A DNA stretch of 64,000 nucleotides from Marinobacterium profundum. Lineage in GTDB: Bacteria > Pseudomonadota > Gammaproteobacteria > Pseudomonadales > Balneatricaceae. Location: contig NZ_BCNS01000142.1 in assembly GCF_001528745.1 (NCBI RefSeq), positions 16,042-80,041 on the forward strand, in the 5' to 3' direction. Within the stretch, counting starts at the first letter, position 1, and each line of letters opens with the position of its first letter. Below are positions 28,620 through 39,199 of the stretch, in pieces. The position numbers and the translations under genes are program-made. The notes under the pieces were generated by a model. That model was not told where the DNA came from. It did no database searches and saw nothing but the letters and a program-made list of their open reading frames with translations.

Positions 28620-29738
28620 ATGGCGAGTTTAACCATTGATAACGTTACCAAGGCATACGGTCAGACCCAGGTGCTCAAGGGCATCAATATTGCGATCGAA
28701 AAGGGCGAGTTTCTGATCCTGGTGGGGCCATCCGGTTGCGGCAAGTCCACCCTGATGAACAGCATTGCCGGGCTCGAAGATGTTTCAGGTGGTCGTATTC
28801 TGATCGGCGATGCCGACATTACCGAGGCTGCGCCCAAGGACAGGGATATTGCGATGGTGTTCCAGTCCTACGCCCTCTATCCGAATATGTCGGTGCGTGA
28901 AAATATCGCCTTTGGCCTGGAGATCCGCAAGGTGCCCAAGCCTGAGCGCGAAAAGGAAGTACAGCGCGTGGCCAGCCTGTTGCAGATCGAGCCGCTGCTG
29001 GATCGCAAGCCGGGGCAGCTGTCCGGTGGTCAGCGTCAGCGTGTCGCCATGGGCCGTGCCCTGGCACGTCGTCCCAAACTCTATCTGTTCGATGAGCCGC
29101 TTTCCAACCTTGATGCCAAGCTGCGCGTTGAAATGCGCACCGAAATCAAGAAGCTGCACCAGCGTCTGGGCACCACTATTGTGTACGTGACCCATGACCA
29201 GATCGAAGCCATGACCCTGGCGGATCGCATTGCGGTGATGCGTGGCGGTGAGCTGCTGCAACTCGGCACACCGCAGGAGATCTACGACAACCCGGAAAAT
29301 CAATTCGTGGCAGGCTTTATGGGCTCGCCGGCGATGAACTTTGTCCCCTGTACCCTGGTGGCCAGTGACCGTGGTATGGGCGTCGAGATCACGGACGGGG
29401 AGGGCAATCCGTCCTGGCTGCCGGTACCCAATCCTGAACGCCTCAGTGCCTATGTCGGCAAACAGGTGATTCTGGGGCTGCGGCCTGAAATGGTTACCGA
29501 TCCGGTGCCCCACAAGGCCGACGATGCCATGGTGCAGCATGTGCCAATGAAGGTGCTGGTGACCGAGCCCACAGGCGCCGATACCATGCTGGTGTCCGAG
29601 ATCAATGGTGTTGAAATCAACTGTCGCATTAATCCAGGCTACAGCACACCGGTGGGGCAGGTAGTACCGCTGATGTTCGATATGAGCAAGGTGGTGTTCT
29701 TCGATCCGACCACTGAAGAGCGAATCGACCGCGCCTAA
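28620..29738 (+). CDS. gtsD: Sugar ABC transporter ATPase (MalK/UgpC family)
   Basis: 372 residues. Walker A GPSGCGKST, Q-loop VFQSYALYPNMSV, signature LSGGQRQRVAMGRAL, Walker B LYLFDEPLSNLDAKL and H-loop VTHDQIEAMTLADR are all intact. A C-terminal TOBE-type regulatory region (about 240-372) is typical of MalK-like proteins. AGAGG lies upstream of the ATG. Drives the GtsBC permease. The stop overlaps a GC-rich hairpin (about 29728-29748) without T-tract. Confidence 0.95.
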   Translation: MASLTIDNVTKAYGQTQVLKGINIAIEKGEFLILVGPSGCGKSTLMNSIAGLEDVSGGRILIGDADITEAAPKDRDIAMVFQSYALYPNMSVRENIAFGLEIRKVPKPEREKEVQRVASLLQIEPLLDRKPGQLSGGQRQRVAMGRALARRPKLYLFDEPLSNLDAKLRVEMRTEIKKLHQRLGTTIVYVTHDQIEAMTLADRIAVMRGGELLQLGTPQEIYDNPENQFVAGFMGSPAMNFVPCTLVASDRGMGVEITDGEGNPSWLPVPNPERLSAYVGKQVILGLRPEMVTDPVPHKADDAMVQHVPMKVLVTEPTGADTMLVSEINGVEINCRINPGYSTPVGQVVPLMFDMSKVVFFDPTTEERIDRA

Positions 29739-29784
29739 AAAGCGCGGTACAGCTGCAACCTAAGTTCAGAAAACGCGCAGCCCT

Positions 29785-29861
29785 GGGAGGCTGTCCGGGA
29801 ATACAGGCCGTAGCGAGTTCAGGTGACTCGCAGTCGGTTATGCATTGTCGGGCAGTCTCCT
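29785..29861. repeat. Imperfect inverted-repeat element, possible small mobile remnant
   Basis: GGAGGCTGTCCGGGA near 29786 and TGTCGGGCAGTCTCC at 29846-29860 are imperfect complements (about 12 of 15). The first 12 bases, GGAGGCTGTCCG, recur exactly at 63985-63996. It might be a MITE-like relic or solo insertion-sequence ends; no transposase is present. Confidence 0.4.
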
Positions 29862-29962
29862 TAGTGCTGCGCACTTGTTTCTGCTGGGCTGAGCCTGTTT
29901 AATCGATGAGTTACCGCTAACATTCAGCTGTTGAAGTAAAGCATTCAAAGGGATAGATACCG

Positions 29963-30991
<1,029 letters not shown>

Positions 30992-31034
30992 GCGGCTTGC
31001 TCGATGCGCAGTCGCTGATTAATGCGAAATATAC

Positions 31035-31064
31035 AATGCGGGGCCTGCAGGTCCCGCATTTTGC
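31035..31064 (+). terminator. Terminator after the aldo-keto reductase
   Basis: Stem AATGCGGG/CCCGCATT enclosing a CCTGCAGG palindrome, followed by TTTTGCGTTT. Confidence 0.65.
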
Positions 31065-31176
31065 GTTTGGGGCTCTTGTGCTCGGCTGTTTTATTCAGCC
31101 CTGCTTAGAGCTGAGTTTCGATCCAGCGCTCAGCTGTGCAGCAAACAGGCTTTAATATCAATTTGGCGGCACAAAC

Positions 31177-31207
31177 AACAACACCCGGCACAGGGCCGGG
31201 TGTTGTT
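31177..31207. terminator. Terminator-like hairpin after the permease gene
   Basis: 13-bp perfect stem AACAACACCCGGC/GCCGGGTGTTGTT with a 5-nt loop, 42 bp beyond the minus-strand permease stop. T-richness is modest on both sides. Confidence 0.7.
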
Positions 31208-31248
31208 TATCGGGTGTTGCAGTTGCCAGTGGTTGCTTTGCTGCCGCT

Positions 31249-32568
31249 TTAGCGAGCAGGCACGGCGATTGCGCCCGTGTTGCGCTCACTGGATTTCAGA
31301 TCGAACAAGCCGTAGCGTCCGACCACCAGGAAGCACAGTGCCGGTACGATAAAGGACAGGGCACTGCCGTAACTATCGATAATGGCGCCCTGGAACAGGG
31401 GCAGAATAGCCCCGCCAAGGATGGCCATCACCAGGCCCGCGGCACCGAATTTGGTGTCTTCCCCCAGGCCCTCAAGGGCGACGCCGTAAATGGTCGGGAA
31501 CATCAGCGACAGGCAGCCGGAAATGGCGACCATGGCCCAGACACCCAGCATATTGGGGCTGGCGATCATGATCAGGCAGAGCACGCAGGCCAGTACCGAA
31601 AGGCCTGCGAGCAGGGCGCTGGCACGGACATAGCCCATAAGCCAGGTCATGACAAAGCGCGCCAGCAGGAACAGGATCAGGCTGTACTGCAGGAAGTCGC
31701 CGCCGCGTACTTCGTCGACCGACAGTGCATCCATGACGTACTGGATTGTAAAGGTCCAGACACAGGTCTGGGCGCCGACATTGAAAAACTGTGCAAGCAC
31801 ACCAAAGCGGTAGTGGCGATTACGAAACAGGCGCTTGAGAGTGGCGCGAAACTCGATTTTTCCGTTCTGGCTATCCTGAGTCTTAGCGGTGGAAGCGTCA
31901 TCTGCGCGCGGCATTGACATGCGTGCCACCAGTACCCAGATCAGCAGCAGTACAAAGGCCATGCCGACGTAGGGCAGCATCACGGCATCAAGTTCGGCGC
32001 TCTGAATGGCAACCAGCTGCTCTGCCGGCATGGCAGCGCGCTCCAGCGCTGTGGCGGGGTTTAGCTGCGTCAGTATCAGTGAAGCACCGAGGAAAACCCC
32101 CAGGTTGCAGCCGACCGGATTGAACGCCTGGGCCAGGTTTAGCCGTTTGGTGGCATTGCTCGTGGGGCCCATGGCGATCACGAAGGGATTGGCCGAGGTT
32201 TCGAGTATCGACAGGCCTGCGGCGAGAATGAACAGGGCTGCCAGAAAGAAGCCGTAACTCAGTGTCTGGCTTGCAGGGTAGAACATGAAAGCGCCGAGTG
32301 CTGCGAAGCCAAGCCCGGTCAGAACCCCTGTCTTGTACGAAAAGCGCCGGTTGATAAAGGCCGCCGGCAGTGCCAAACAGAAGTAGGCACCGTAGTAGGC
32401 GAACTGCACCAGGGCGGACTGCAGCGAGCTCATGGTGAAGATCTTGCTGAACACCTTGACCAGCGGATCCGTCATGTTGGCAGCTACACCCCAGGCTGCG
32501 AAGCAGGTGGTTAGCAGAATAAAGGGCAGAATCATGTCCCGAAAGACCAGTGGTGTTTTCTTGTTCAT
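31249..32568 (-). CDS. FucP-type MFS sugar:H+ symporter
   Basis: 439 residues from the ATG at 32568 (MNKKTPLVFRDMILPF), the usual FucP length; an upstream in-frame start at 32631 adds an unlikely hydrophilic tail. About 12 membrane helices. Motifs include LSILETSANPFVIAMGP and NLAQAFNPVGCNLG, characteristic of the fucose/galactose/glucose permease (FHS) family. The proton-linked substrate is uncertain: L-fucose, glucose or galactose. Downstream genes of a sugar-processing nature support a carbohydrate role. Confidence 0.85.
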   Translation of the reverse strand: MNKKTPLVFRDMILPFILLTTCFAAWGVAANMTDPLVKVFSKIFTMSSLQSALVQFAYYGAYFCLALPAAFINRRFSYKTGVLTGLGFAALGAFMFYPASQTLSYGFFLAALFILAAGLSILETSANPFVIAMGPTSNATKRLNLAQAFNPVGCNLGVFLGASLILTQLNPATALERAAMPAEQLVAIQSAELDAVMLPYVGMAFVLLLIWVLVARMSMPRADDASTAKTQDSQNGKIEFRATLKRLFRNRHYRFGVLAQFFNVGAQTCVWTFTIQYVMDALSVDEVRGGDFLQYSLILFLLARFVMTWLMGYVRASALLAGLSVLACVLCLIMIASPNMLGVWAMVAISGCLSLMFPTIYGVALEGLGEDTKFGAAGLVMAILGGAILPLFQGAIIDSYGSALSFIVPALCFLVVGRYGLFDLKSSERNTGAIAVPAR

Positions 32569-32783
32569 AGGCGCCTTTGTCACTAAAGCGGCCGCAGGGC
32601 GGCAGTTGGGTTTCAGGTGACATTGAGCCACGGCAATATCAACCTTAAATGAACGGCGCGGCGACGCTTTGTAATTTTTGTAATCTGGCTATTTGCTAAT
32701 CTGTATAGGATGGCAGCCTCAGTAGCAGGCAGATTTCAGCCGGGCTGCTACTATGAGCGCTTTGGCATTCAGGGAGGCGCGCA

Positions 32784-33131
32784 ATGACTACAGACAGCAT
32801 TCTTTTCCCCGCTCTGGTGCAGCATCAGGACGATGCCGAGCTGAGCTTTATCGCATCCCCGGATGACTGGGCCAGTCGTGCGCTGGAGACGCACTTTTAC
32901 CGCGGCGTTCAACCCGGTGATCGGCTGATCGATAGCCAGGGGCGTGTGTACTGGCTGTGTTGTACCGGCGCTGTAGTGATTCCAGAACGCAGTGATGAGC
33001 TGTTGACGCTGCCCCAGATACTGGCGCTGGTGCGCGGCCATGCGGCGCTGCAGAACAGTTGCTGTGTCGGCAAGCTAGGGGCCAGGACTATAAGTGAAGC
33101 TATACATCTTGTAGCGCACTTAACTGATTGA
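32784..33131 (+). CDS. Small DUF4144-like protein
   Basis: 115 residues. Start is FPALVQHQDDAELSFIASPDDW, then PGDRLIDSQGRVY, resembling the DUF4144 family of uncharacterised gammaproteobacterial proteins. No signal peptide or membrane helix. GGGAGG lies just upstream of the ATG. Function unknown. Confidence 0.7.
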   Translation: MTTDSILFPALVQHQDDAELSFIASPDDWASRALETHFYRGVQPGDRLIDSQGRVYWLCCTGAVVIPERSDELLTLPQILALVRGHAALQNSCCVGKLGARTISEAIHLVAHLTD

Positions 33132-33188
33132 TAAAAAATGATTCCTGTAACACACTTTGCCTGACTCTAAGCATTCGTACAGGACATC

Positions 33189-33977
33189 ATGGCTGACTTT
33201 AAAACCCATACACTCGTTGCCACCGTGATCAGCGGCGGGCTCGGTATAGCGGCGCTGGCCACCGGCATGGCGACGCCCGCAGAGGCGTTTTGCTACTGGC
33301 TGGCGGGTACTTTGGGTGGTTTGCTGCCGGATATTGATTCCGATGAGTCCCTGGCCCTGCGTATCGTCTTTCGGCTTTTCGGTGCCCTGGTTGCGGGCTT
33401 GCTGGCGTTTTACTGGATGACGACGCTGCCGGCCTGGCAGGTCGTGTTGCTGGCCGGCAGCGGCTACCTGATGGTGCGCTTTGTGCTTTTATGGCTGTTT
33501 GCCCGCATTACCGTTCACCGTGGCATGCTGCACAGCCTGCTGGCCAATCTGCTGTTTGGCGTTATCGCTGTTTTGATGTCTTACCACCTGTTTGCACTGG
33601 ATGCCCGCCTGGCCTGGGGGATTGGCGGATTTGTGGTCATGGGGGCTACGGTGCATCTGTTGCTGGATGAAATTTACAGCGTGGATTTGTCGGGCATGCG
33701 CATCAAACGTTCTTTCGGCACGGCGCTTAAAATAACCGACTGGCAGCGCCCGGGCCTGTCGCTGCTGATGCTGTTATGCAGCCTGGGCGGTTTCTGGCTG
33801 AGTCCTGGGGCCAGCGCCTGGCTGCAGGGGCTGGATCTTGCGTTGCCGCAAAGTCTAGGGCATGTGCTGGAAAGCCTTAGGGTGTCTGGCCTGGATATGT
33901 TGGCGGTGGATGTGCAGAGTGTGCAGGATGTACTGGCCTGGCTGCGCCGGGGGTGGCAGGATTTGCGCGCCGTCTGA
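33189..33977 (+). CDS. YdjM-like membrane protein, metal-dependent hydrolase family (DUF457)
   Basis: 262 residues with about five membrane helices. GGLLPDIDSDESL and TVHRGMLHSL are the metal-binding motifs of the DUF457/YdjM family; LDEIYSVDLSG follows. YdjM-type proteins are often LexA-regulated inner-membrane proteins of unclear substrate. No LexA box was recognised upstream. Confidence 0.85.
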   Translation: MADFKTHTLVATVISGGLGIAALATGMATPAEAFCYWLAGTLGGLLPDIDSDESLALRIVFRLFGALVAGLLAFYWMTTLPAWQVVLLAGSGYLMVRFVLLWLFARITVHRGMLHSLLANLLFGVIAVLMSYHLFALDARLAWGIGGFVVMGATVHLLLDEIYSVDLSGMRIKRSFGTALKITDWQRPGLSLLMLLCSLGGFWLSPGASAWLQGLDLALPQSLGHVLESLRVSGLDMLAVDVQSVQDVLAWLRRGWQDLRAV

Positions 33978-34018
33978 TGCCCTGGCTCTTTCTTTGAACA
34001 CATACTCAGGAGACATGC

Positions 34019-34495
34019 ATGACAGAGTGCAAGGTGACAGGTCCAGACAAGAGTGAGACTCAGGCGTCCCTCGGCTTGATGGGTATTCACCATGTGGCGA
34101 TCATCAGCCATGACTATGCCCGCTCACGCCACTTCTATGTTGATTTGCTGGGGCTTGAAGTTATTGACGAAAATTACCGAGCTGCCCGGGATTCCTACAA
34201 GCTGGATCTGCGGCTGCCCAGCGGTGCGCGCATAGAGCTGTTTTCCTTTGCGCAGGCGCCACCAAGACCAAGTACCCCCGAAGCCCAGGGTCTGCGTCAC
34301 TTGGCGTTTGCCGTGGCAGATATCGATACTGCCATAGCCTACCTTGAGTCGCACCAGGTGGCTGTGGAGCCGATCCGGGTGGATGAATACACCGGTCAGC
34401 GCTTCACCTTTTTCAAGGATCCGGATGCGCTGCCGCTGGAGCTGTACGAAGTTTCAGCAGGGCCCGGTCTGGTGAATAATCAGAGGAACAACTGA
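34019..34495 (+). CDS. VOC-family metalloprotein, GloA2/YaeR-like
   Basis: 158 residues. Paired beta-alpha-beta modules with metal ligands His in GIHHVAIIS, His in GLRHLAFAV and Glu in LPLELYE. YREARDS-like YRAARDSYKLDL and FTFFKDPD agree with the YaeR subgroup. The first ~20 residues are a variable extension; an alternative start at Met21 (34079) would match YaeR length better. Probable lyase/isomerase or glyoxalase-like activity; substrate unknown. Confidence 0.85.
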   Translation: MTECKVTGPDKSETQASLGLMGIHHVAIISHDYARSRHFYVDLLGLEVIDENYRAARDSYKLDLRLPSGARIELFSFAQAPPRPSTPEAQGLRHLAFAVADIDTAIAYLESHQVAVEPIRVDEYTGQRFTFFKDPDALPLELYEVSAGPGLVNNQRNN

Positions 34496-34497
34496 TC

Positions 34498-35673
34498 ATG
34501 ACGACCTCGCCGCTTGTCCTTGAATGGCCCATTCTGGATAGTGAAACCGCATTCGATGCCGGTGATTTCTGCGTGACATCAGAATCGCTGGGGATAGACA
34601 GCAAGGTGCCCATTCGCATCGAGCAAACCACCCTTGCAGGTGGCAAGCAGCAGGGTGTCAGACTGATCACCCTGTCGGTGGGTGAAATGACGCTACGCGT
34701 GGTGCCCTGTCGCGGCATGGCGGTGCTGGATGTTGTTCAGGGTGCCACCCGCTTTGGCTGGGACTCCCCGGTCAGCGAGGTCGTGAATCCGGCGTTTATC
34801 AATCAGGAGGCCTCGGGCGGCCTCGGCTGGCTCGACGGCTTTAACGAAATGCTGGTTCGTTGCGGCTATCAGTGGGCCGGGCATCCGGGCCAGGATGGTG
34901 ACGAGTTTCTGACCTTGCACGGCCGCATCCAGAATACCCCGGCGTCGCGCGTCTTGCTGCGCATTGAGCGTGACCCTCCCTATCGCGTGACTTTGTCGGG
35001 GCGGGTGGACGAAAAGCGCTTCAAGTCCACCAATTTCGAAGTCTGGATGCACCTGTCCATGGTGCCCGGCGAACCCTACCTCAAGGTGCAGGACAGCCTC
35101 ACCAACAAGGGTGTTTATGCACGGGAATATCAGGTGATCTACCACAACAACTTCGGTGCACCTGTGCTCGAAGCCGGTGGCCAGCTGCATGTGCCGGTCG
35201 CCGAGCTGTCGCCATTCAATGACTATGCCGTAAAAGGGCTGGATGACTGGAACCAGATTCCTGCGCCAACCCGTGATTTTGATGAAATGGTGTTCAATGT
35301 GCGCCCGCTCAGTGATGAGCAGGGCGAGACCCGCTCTCTGCTGCATAACGCCGATGCCAGCCTGGGGATCGAAGTGGCGTACCAGGCCGATACCCTGCCG
35401 GTGCTGACGATCTGGAAGAATACCGATCTGCCGGGGCAGGGCTACGTTATGGGTATCGAACCTGGCAGCAGTTTCGCGTACAACAGGCGTTACCAGCGTC
35501 CGCTGGGCCTTGTTCCCAGTATCCAGCCAGGTGAAACGGTCCAGTTCTCGCTGCGCTTTGGCTTTTTGACAACGCCAGAAACAGTGTCAGGGTCGCTCAA
35601 ACAGATTCAGGCCCTGCAGGGCGACACCGAGCCCCTGGTCAAAACGCAGCCGCTGGTGAATCTCCTCGATTGA
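34498..35673 (+). CDS. DUF4432 aldose-epimerase-like protein
   Basis: 391 residues with galactose-mutarotase-like fold features: VVPCRGMAVLDV, LHGRIQNTPAS and GIEPGSSFAYN, typical of the DUF4432 family. It follows the VOC gene by 2 bp and so belongs to the same transcript. Likely interconverts anomers or epimers of a sugar in the same pathway as the permease and dehydrogenase nearby. No experimentally known substrate for this group can be named from sequence. Confidence 0.8.
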   Translation: MTTSPLVLEWPILDSETAFDAGDFCVTSESLGIDSKVPIRIEQTTLAGGKQQGVRLITLSVGEMTLRVVPCRGMAVLDVVQGATRFGWDSPVSEVVNPAFINQEASGGLGWLDGFNEMLVRCGYQWAGHPGQDGDEFLTLHGRIQNTPASRVLLRIERDPPYRVTLSGRVDEKRFKSTNFEVWMHLSMVPGEPYLKVQDSLTNKGVYAREYQVIYHNNFGAPVLEAGGQLHVPVAELSPFNDYAVKGLDDWNQIPAPTRDFDEMVFNVRPLSDEQGETRSLLHNADASLGIEVAYQADTLPVLTIWKNTDLPGQGYVMGIEPGSSFAYNRRYQRPLGLVPSIQPGETVQFSLRFGFLTTPETVSGSLKQIQALQGDTEPLVKTQPLVNLLD

Positions 35674-35704
35674 CGGCAGGGACTGCGTCTCTTGTGAAGG
35701 GTTA

Positions 35705-36670
35705 TCAGACCTGGCTGGCAGCGGCGCGGATGCGGTCCAGCACCTGGATAACGGCACTGGACTGCTCCAGATTATTCCAAGCCTTGCCGGATTCGATCTG
35801 CTGGGCAAAGGCGCTGACCATGCTCGCGTACTGGTTCTGCGGTGCAATCTCGATCACTTCGCCGCCACCGAGTCCGCCTTCTGGCGCCAGGCGAATACGC
35901 ACGCCTTCGTTGGGGGCATTAAAGGGAATCTCCAGTTCCGCCCAACCCTTGCTGCCCAGCATTAGCAGACGCTGATAGCGTGCGCCCTGGGTGCAGACGG
36001 TCAGGCTCAGGGTGCGGCCCTGGCCATAGTCCAGCAGGGCACTGGTCTGGCGGTCGATACCAAACTGCGGGTCAAGATCGATGCTGCTCTGCACGCCCAC
36101 GGGCTCGGCACCGAAGCACCAGCGTCCGGCCAGCACCGCGTAGCAGCCGATATCCAACAGGCCGCCGCCGCCCCATTCGGGCACGTTGCGCACATTGGCT
36201 GCATCACTCAGGCCATAGCTGAACACCGCATGCAGCGCTCGCAGATCGCCGATGGCGGGCAGAATGCGCTGGTGGATGGCACTCCACTGGGCATGATGGC
36301 ACACCATAAAGGCTTCCATCAGGGTACCGTCGAAATTCGCTGCGGCATCGAGTAGTGGCTGCAGGTCGTCGGAATTCAGCGCAATGGGTTTTTCACACAG
36401 AACGTGTTTGCCGGCGGCCATGGCCTTGATGGCCCAGGGCACATGCAGGTGGTTGGGCAGTGGAATATAGACCGCATCTACCTGATCGTCAGCCAGCAGT
36501 GCCTCGTAACTGTCGTAGCTGCTGGGCGCACCCACGCTCTGGGCGAAGGCCTGGGCCTGGTCAAGCGAACGTGATGCCACCGCCTGAATGGGATAGCCGG
36601 CTTCCAGAATGGCCGGTGCTACCTGGGTACGGGCTATCTTGGCACTGCCCATAATTCCGAATCGAATCAC
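35705..36670 (-). CDS. Gfo/Idh/MocA-family dehydrogenase
   Basis: 321 residues. N-terminal NAD(P) Rossmann domain GIMGSAKIARTQVAP, then VYIPLPNHLHVPWAIKAMAAGKHVLCEKP with the family Lys in EKP. A C-terminal beta-sheet domain follows. Acts on an unknown sugar or cyclitol. Convergent with the mutarotase-like gene, 31 bp apart, suggesting a common sugar theme. Confidence 0.9.
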   Translation of the reverse strand: MIRFGIMGSAKIARTQVAPAILEAGYPIQAVASRSLDQAQAFAQSVGAPSSYDSYEALLADDQVDAVYIPLPNHLHVPWAIKAMAAGKHVLCEKPIALNSDDLQPLLDAAANFDGTLMEAFMVCHHAQWSAIHQRILPAIGDLRALHAVFSYGLSDAANVRNVPEWGGGGLLDIGCYAVLAGRWCFGAEPVGVQSSIDLDPQFGIDRQTSALLDYGQGRTLSLTVCTQGARYQRLLMLGSKGWAELEIPFNAPNEGVRIRLAPEGGLGGGEVIEIAPQNQYASMVSAFAQQIESGKAWNNLEQSSAVIQVLDRIRAAASQV

Positions 36671-36783
36671 TGATTAATACTCCCTGACTGATGTAGGCCG
36701 CTAGGACTTTCCCCTTGGCCCGCCATCAAGTCAAGGCTTAACAGACGGTTGATCAGTGACTCAGAGGTTGCTTATTCACTAAG

Positions 36784-36802
36784 TTGACGTAAACGTAAAC
36801 GG
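36784..36802 (+). promoter_or_regulatory. Possible MerR-type (LiuR-like) operator
   Basis: TTGACGTAAACGTAAACGG resembles the ACGTnAACGT pattern reported for LiuR of acyl-CoA and branched-chain amino acid catabolism. It overlaps a TTGACG -35 and precedes TATGCT at a short 15-bp spacing. It lies 38 bp before the thiolase-like gene. No MerR gene is in the window. Confidence 0.35.
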
Positions 36803-36839
36803 TGTTATGCTCGGTGCTCGTTTTCAAGGGGATAACCGC

Positions 36840-37904
36840 ATGACCCGAGCCCTGATTGTCGCCGCCGTTCGTACCCTGGATTCGCTGGGGTCGCAACAGC
36901 ACTGTCTGGATCTGGAAGCCCGCATTCGCGCCCAGGGCCTGGATATCCATGAGCTTGTGATTGAGCCCCTGAGTACTGACTGGCACAGCCCGGAACCCGA
37001 GGATCATTTTCGCAGCGGTTGTGCGCCCATCGAAGCCCTGGCCCGCGCCCATGCATTGATCGGTGAAGGTACCCAGGCGGTGCTTATCCGCGGTGAAGAT
37101 CTGATCAAAAGTGGCTATAGCCGTGAAGAACGGCATCGGCTGATGGCGGTCTATGGTGCTGACTACCCGTTGACCCAGGCCTACACTGAGCTGGCCGAGA
37201 ATTATCTGGCACGCCAGAATCTGGATGCCGAACGCTTTCGCGAACTGGCCCAATGCCTGTTCGAAAACTACAGCACGACCTACCTGGACAGCCATAGCGG
37301 CGAGGGCAACTCGCCTGAGCTGCCGGCGGATGCCTGGTATGAGCCTGTTACCGCACTGTTTCGTGGCGTGGATTGCGCTAACCCGATGGTGGACTTCAGC
37401 GGCCGTCTGCTTATCTGCAGTGAGGCGCTGGTAAACACTCTGAATGTGCCGCAAAACGAGCGCATCGAAATCAAGGGCGTGGGGCTGCGCCGTCTGGCAG
37501 GGGATGGCCGTGATCATATAGCCGAAATTGCCGGTTACGATCATCTGCGCAGCGCCTACAATGCCTGCTGCTCTATGGCCGGCATCGACTTTGCCCAGCG
37601 CTTTCGTGCAGGCGATGCGCTACTGGAAACCTATACCTGCTTTCCTGTTGTGCCCATGGCATTTTTGCAGGTCAGTGGTCTTATCGATGTACTGGATGAG
37701 ATGCCGGATTTCCTTGCCCGTCACAGTGTGACTATTACCGGTGGCATGAACCTGGCGCGTGGCGCCTGGAACAACCCTGCGCTGAACGGCTTGATCAGCA
37801 TGCATCATCGCCTGCTGCAGGGTGATGAGCATATTGGCCTGGTGCACGGTAACGGTGGTCTGGGGTATCGCCAGGGGGTGGCACTGCTGGTGAAGGCCGC
37901 TTGA
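36840..37904 (+). CDS. Thiolase-superfamily acetyl-CoA acetyltransferase-like protein
   Basis: 354 residues from the ATG at 36840 (AAGGGGA upstream); a longer start at 36807 lies inside the promoter. The C-terminal half has the thiolase-like GGMNLARGAWNNPALNGL and a GLVHGNGGLGYRQG signature. The canonical thiolase nucleophile context (CxS near residue 90) is not evident, so it resembles the SCP-x/thiolase-like group of uncertain catalysis. Its promoter region carries a LiuR-like element, which would fit acyl-CoA metabolism. Confidence 0.7.
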   Translation: MTRALIVAAVRTLDSLGSQQHCLDLEARIRAQGLDIHELVIEPLSTDWHSPEPEDHFRSGCAPIEALARAHALIGEGTQAVLIRGEDLIKSGYSREERHRLMAVYGADYPLTQAYTELAENYLARQNLDAERFRELAQCLFENYSTTYLDSHSGEGNSPELPADAWYEPVTALFRGVDCANPMVDFSGRLLICSEALVNTLNVPQNERIEIKGVGLRRLAGDGRDHIAEIAGYDHLRSAYNACCSMAGIDFAQRFRAGDALLETYTCFPVVPMAFLQVSGLIDVLDEMPDFLARHSVTITGGMNLARGAWNNPALNGLISMHHRLLQGDEHIGLVHGNGGLGYRQGVALLVKAA

Positions 37905-37945
37905 GGTGGCATCAAGCTGAGGCGAAAGCCTGGTCGTTAAACGCG

Positions 37946-37987
37946 AAAAACCGCTGTCCTTGAGTTAACTCAAGAGCAGCGGTTTTT
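37946..37987. terminator. Bidirectional terminator between convergent genes
   Basis: AAAAACCGCTG pairs with CAGCGGTTTTT around an inner CTTGAGTTAACTCAAG palindrome. It serves the thiolase-like gene and the CHRD gene. Confidence 0.9.
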
Positions 37988-38040
37988 GGGTCTCCAGCGT
38001 TATTTCTAATTCATCGAGTGTATGGGTGCTGCGGCTGTTG

Positions 38041-38544
38041 TTACTGCGCCGCTTGCAACTGACCCCGGACCGCGCCGCCGGGGTGTGACGGGTTGTGCAC
38101 GTTGATGTAGTAGTCGCCCGGGTTTGCCAGGATGCGTTTCACCATGCCGGATTCGTGGGTCGGAAACTTGCCTTTCTCGTATTCGCTCACGCAGTCAGCG
38201 GCATCACCGTCTTCCGGCCCTGCCAGGGCTGCGACCACGGGGCCGTTGCTGCCTTTCTTGCCATGATGGATATGGGCCGCCATGCCGGAACCCACCGGAA
38301 CCATTTCAATGCCCGAAACCTGGAGTGCATAACACAGGGTCATTTCGTCGCCATCGACGCCAAACACCATGGCGTGTCCCTTGCCATCGCTTGCGCCCAT
38401 GGCACCAATTTCCTGGTCCCCCGAGAGGGATGCGGTCAGCAGGGTGTTGGTGTGACCGGCCAGAGCCAGGGGTGCGCTGGCGACCAGCAGTCCCAACAGG
38501 CTGGTGCGAACAGCGGCGGCGATATAATTATTTTGCAGTTTCAT
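38041..38544 (-). CDS. Secreted CHRD-domain protein
   Basis: 167 residues. Signal peptide ends near APLALA. The rest is a CHRD domain: LSGDQEIGAMGASDGKG, AAHIHHGKKGSNGPVV and YYINVHNPSHPGGAVRGQL. Such domains were first described in chordin and occur in secreted bacterial proteins of unclear role. A single Cys pair (CYALQ and ADCVSE) may form a disulfide. Periplasmic or extracellular location inferred. Confidence 0.88.
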   Translation of the reverse strand: MKLQNNYIAAAVRTSLLGLLVASAPLALAGHTNTLLTASLSGDQEIGAMGASDGKGHAMVFGVDGDEMTLCYALQVSGIEMVPVGSGMAAHIHHGKKGSNGPVVAALAGPEDGDAADCVSEYEKGKFPTHESGMVKRILANPGDYYINVHNPSHPGGAVRGQLQAAQ

Positions 38545-38777
38545 GCTGTATTCCTTATAGATCCTGAAAATGGCGAGGTGGCCGTCGTCCGTCGCTGGCC
38601 TCCTTGACTACCATTACGCTACTGGGCGCGTTTTGGATGTATCAAGGTGCAAAAAAGCGCAAATAAAACCTAAACAGAGGTCTGGCTCCGTTGCCAAAGT
38701 ACTGCCGAGGCTGACAGTGCGGTGGTCAATCGGTATGGTGTCAGCATTATCGTCAATGCCGGAATTAAGCCCTCTCC

Positions 38778-39191
38778 ATGCTAAAACTCACCAACCATGT
38801 GTCCATACCCGACGACGAAATTGAGCTCAATGCCATACGGGCTCAGGGCGCGGGTGGGCAGAACGTCAACAAGGTCTCAAGCGCGGTGCATCTGCGCTTT
38901 GATATCAGGGCGTCATCATTGCCGCAGGGCTACAAGGAAAGGCTGCTCGAAATAAAGGACTCGCGCATTACCAAGGATGGTGTGGTGGTGCTCAAGGCGC
39001 AGCAGCACCGTACCCAGGAGCGCAATCGCGAGGATGCGCTCAACCGCCTGCGGGATCTGATTCTCGGCGCCATGGTGGTCCAGAAAAGCCGCCGCCCCAC
39101 CAAACCAACCAAGGGCTCTAAGGTGCGCAGGCTTGACAGTAAAACCAGGCAGGGCAAGACCAAGTCGCTGCGCGGCCGGGTTGATCACTAA
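38778..39191 (+). CDS. arfB: Alternative ribosome-rescue factor ArfB
   Basis: 137 residues, expected size. It hydrolyses peptidyl-tRNA on stalled ribosomes. The catalytic GGQ (residues 26-28, AQGAGGQNVNKVSS) is intact. The basic C-terminal tail (about 105-137, rich in Lys/Arg) that probes the empty mRNA channel is present. Confidence 0.95.
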   Translation: MLKLTNHVSIPDDEIELNAIRAQGAGGQNVNKVSSAVHLRFDIRASSLPQGYKERLLEIKDSRITKDGVVVLKAQQHRTQERNREDALNRLRDLILGAMVVQKSRRPTKPTKGSKVRRLDSKTRQGKTKSLRGRVDH

Positions 39192-39199
39192 CGACTGGT

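Noticed and set aside
36753..37544. 263-codon minus-strand ORF
   Set aside because: Antisense to the thiolase-like gene; no recognisable domain, and no ribosome site found.
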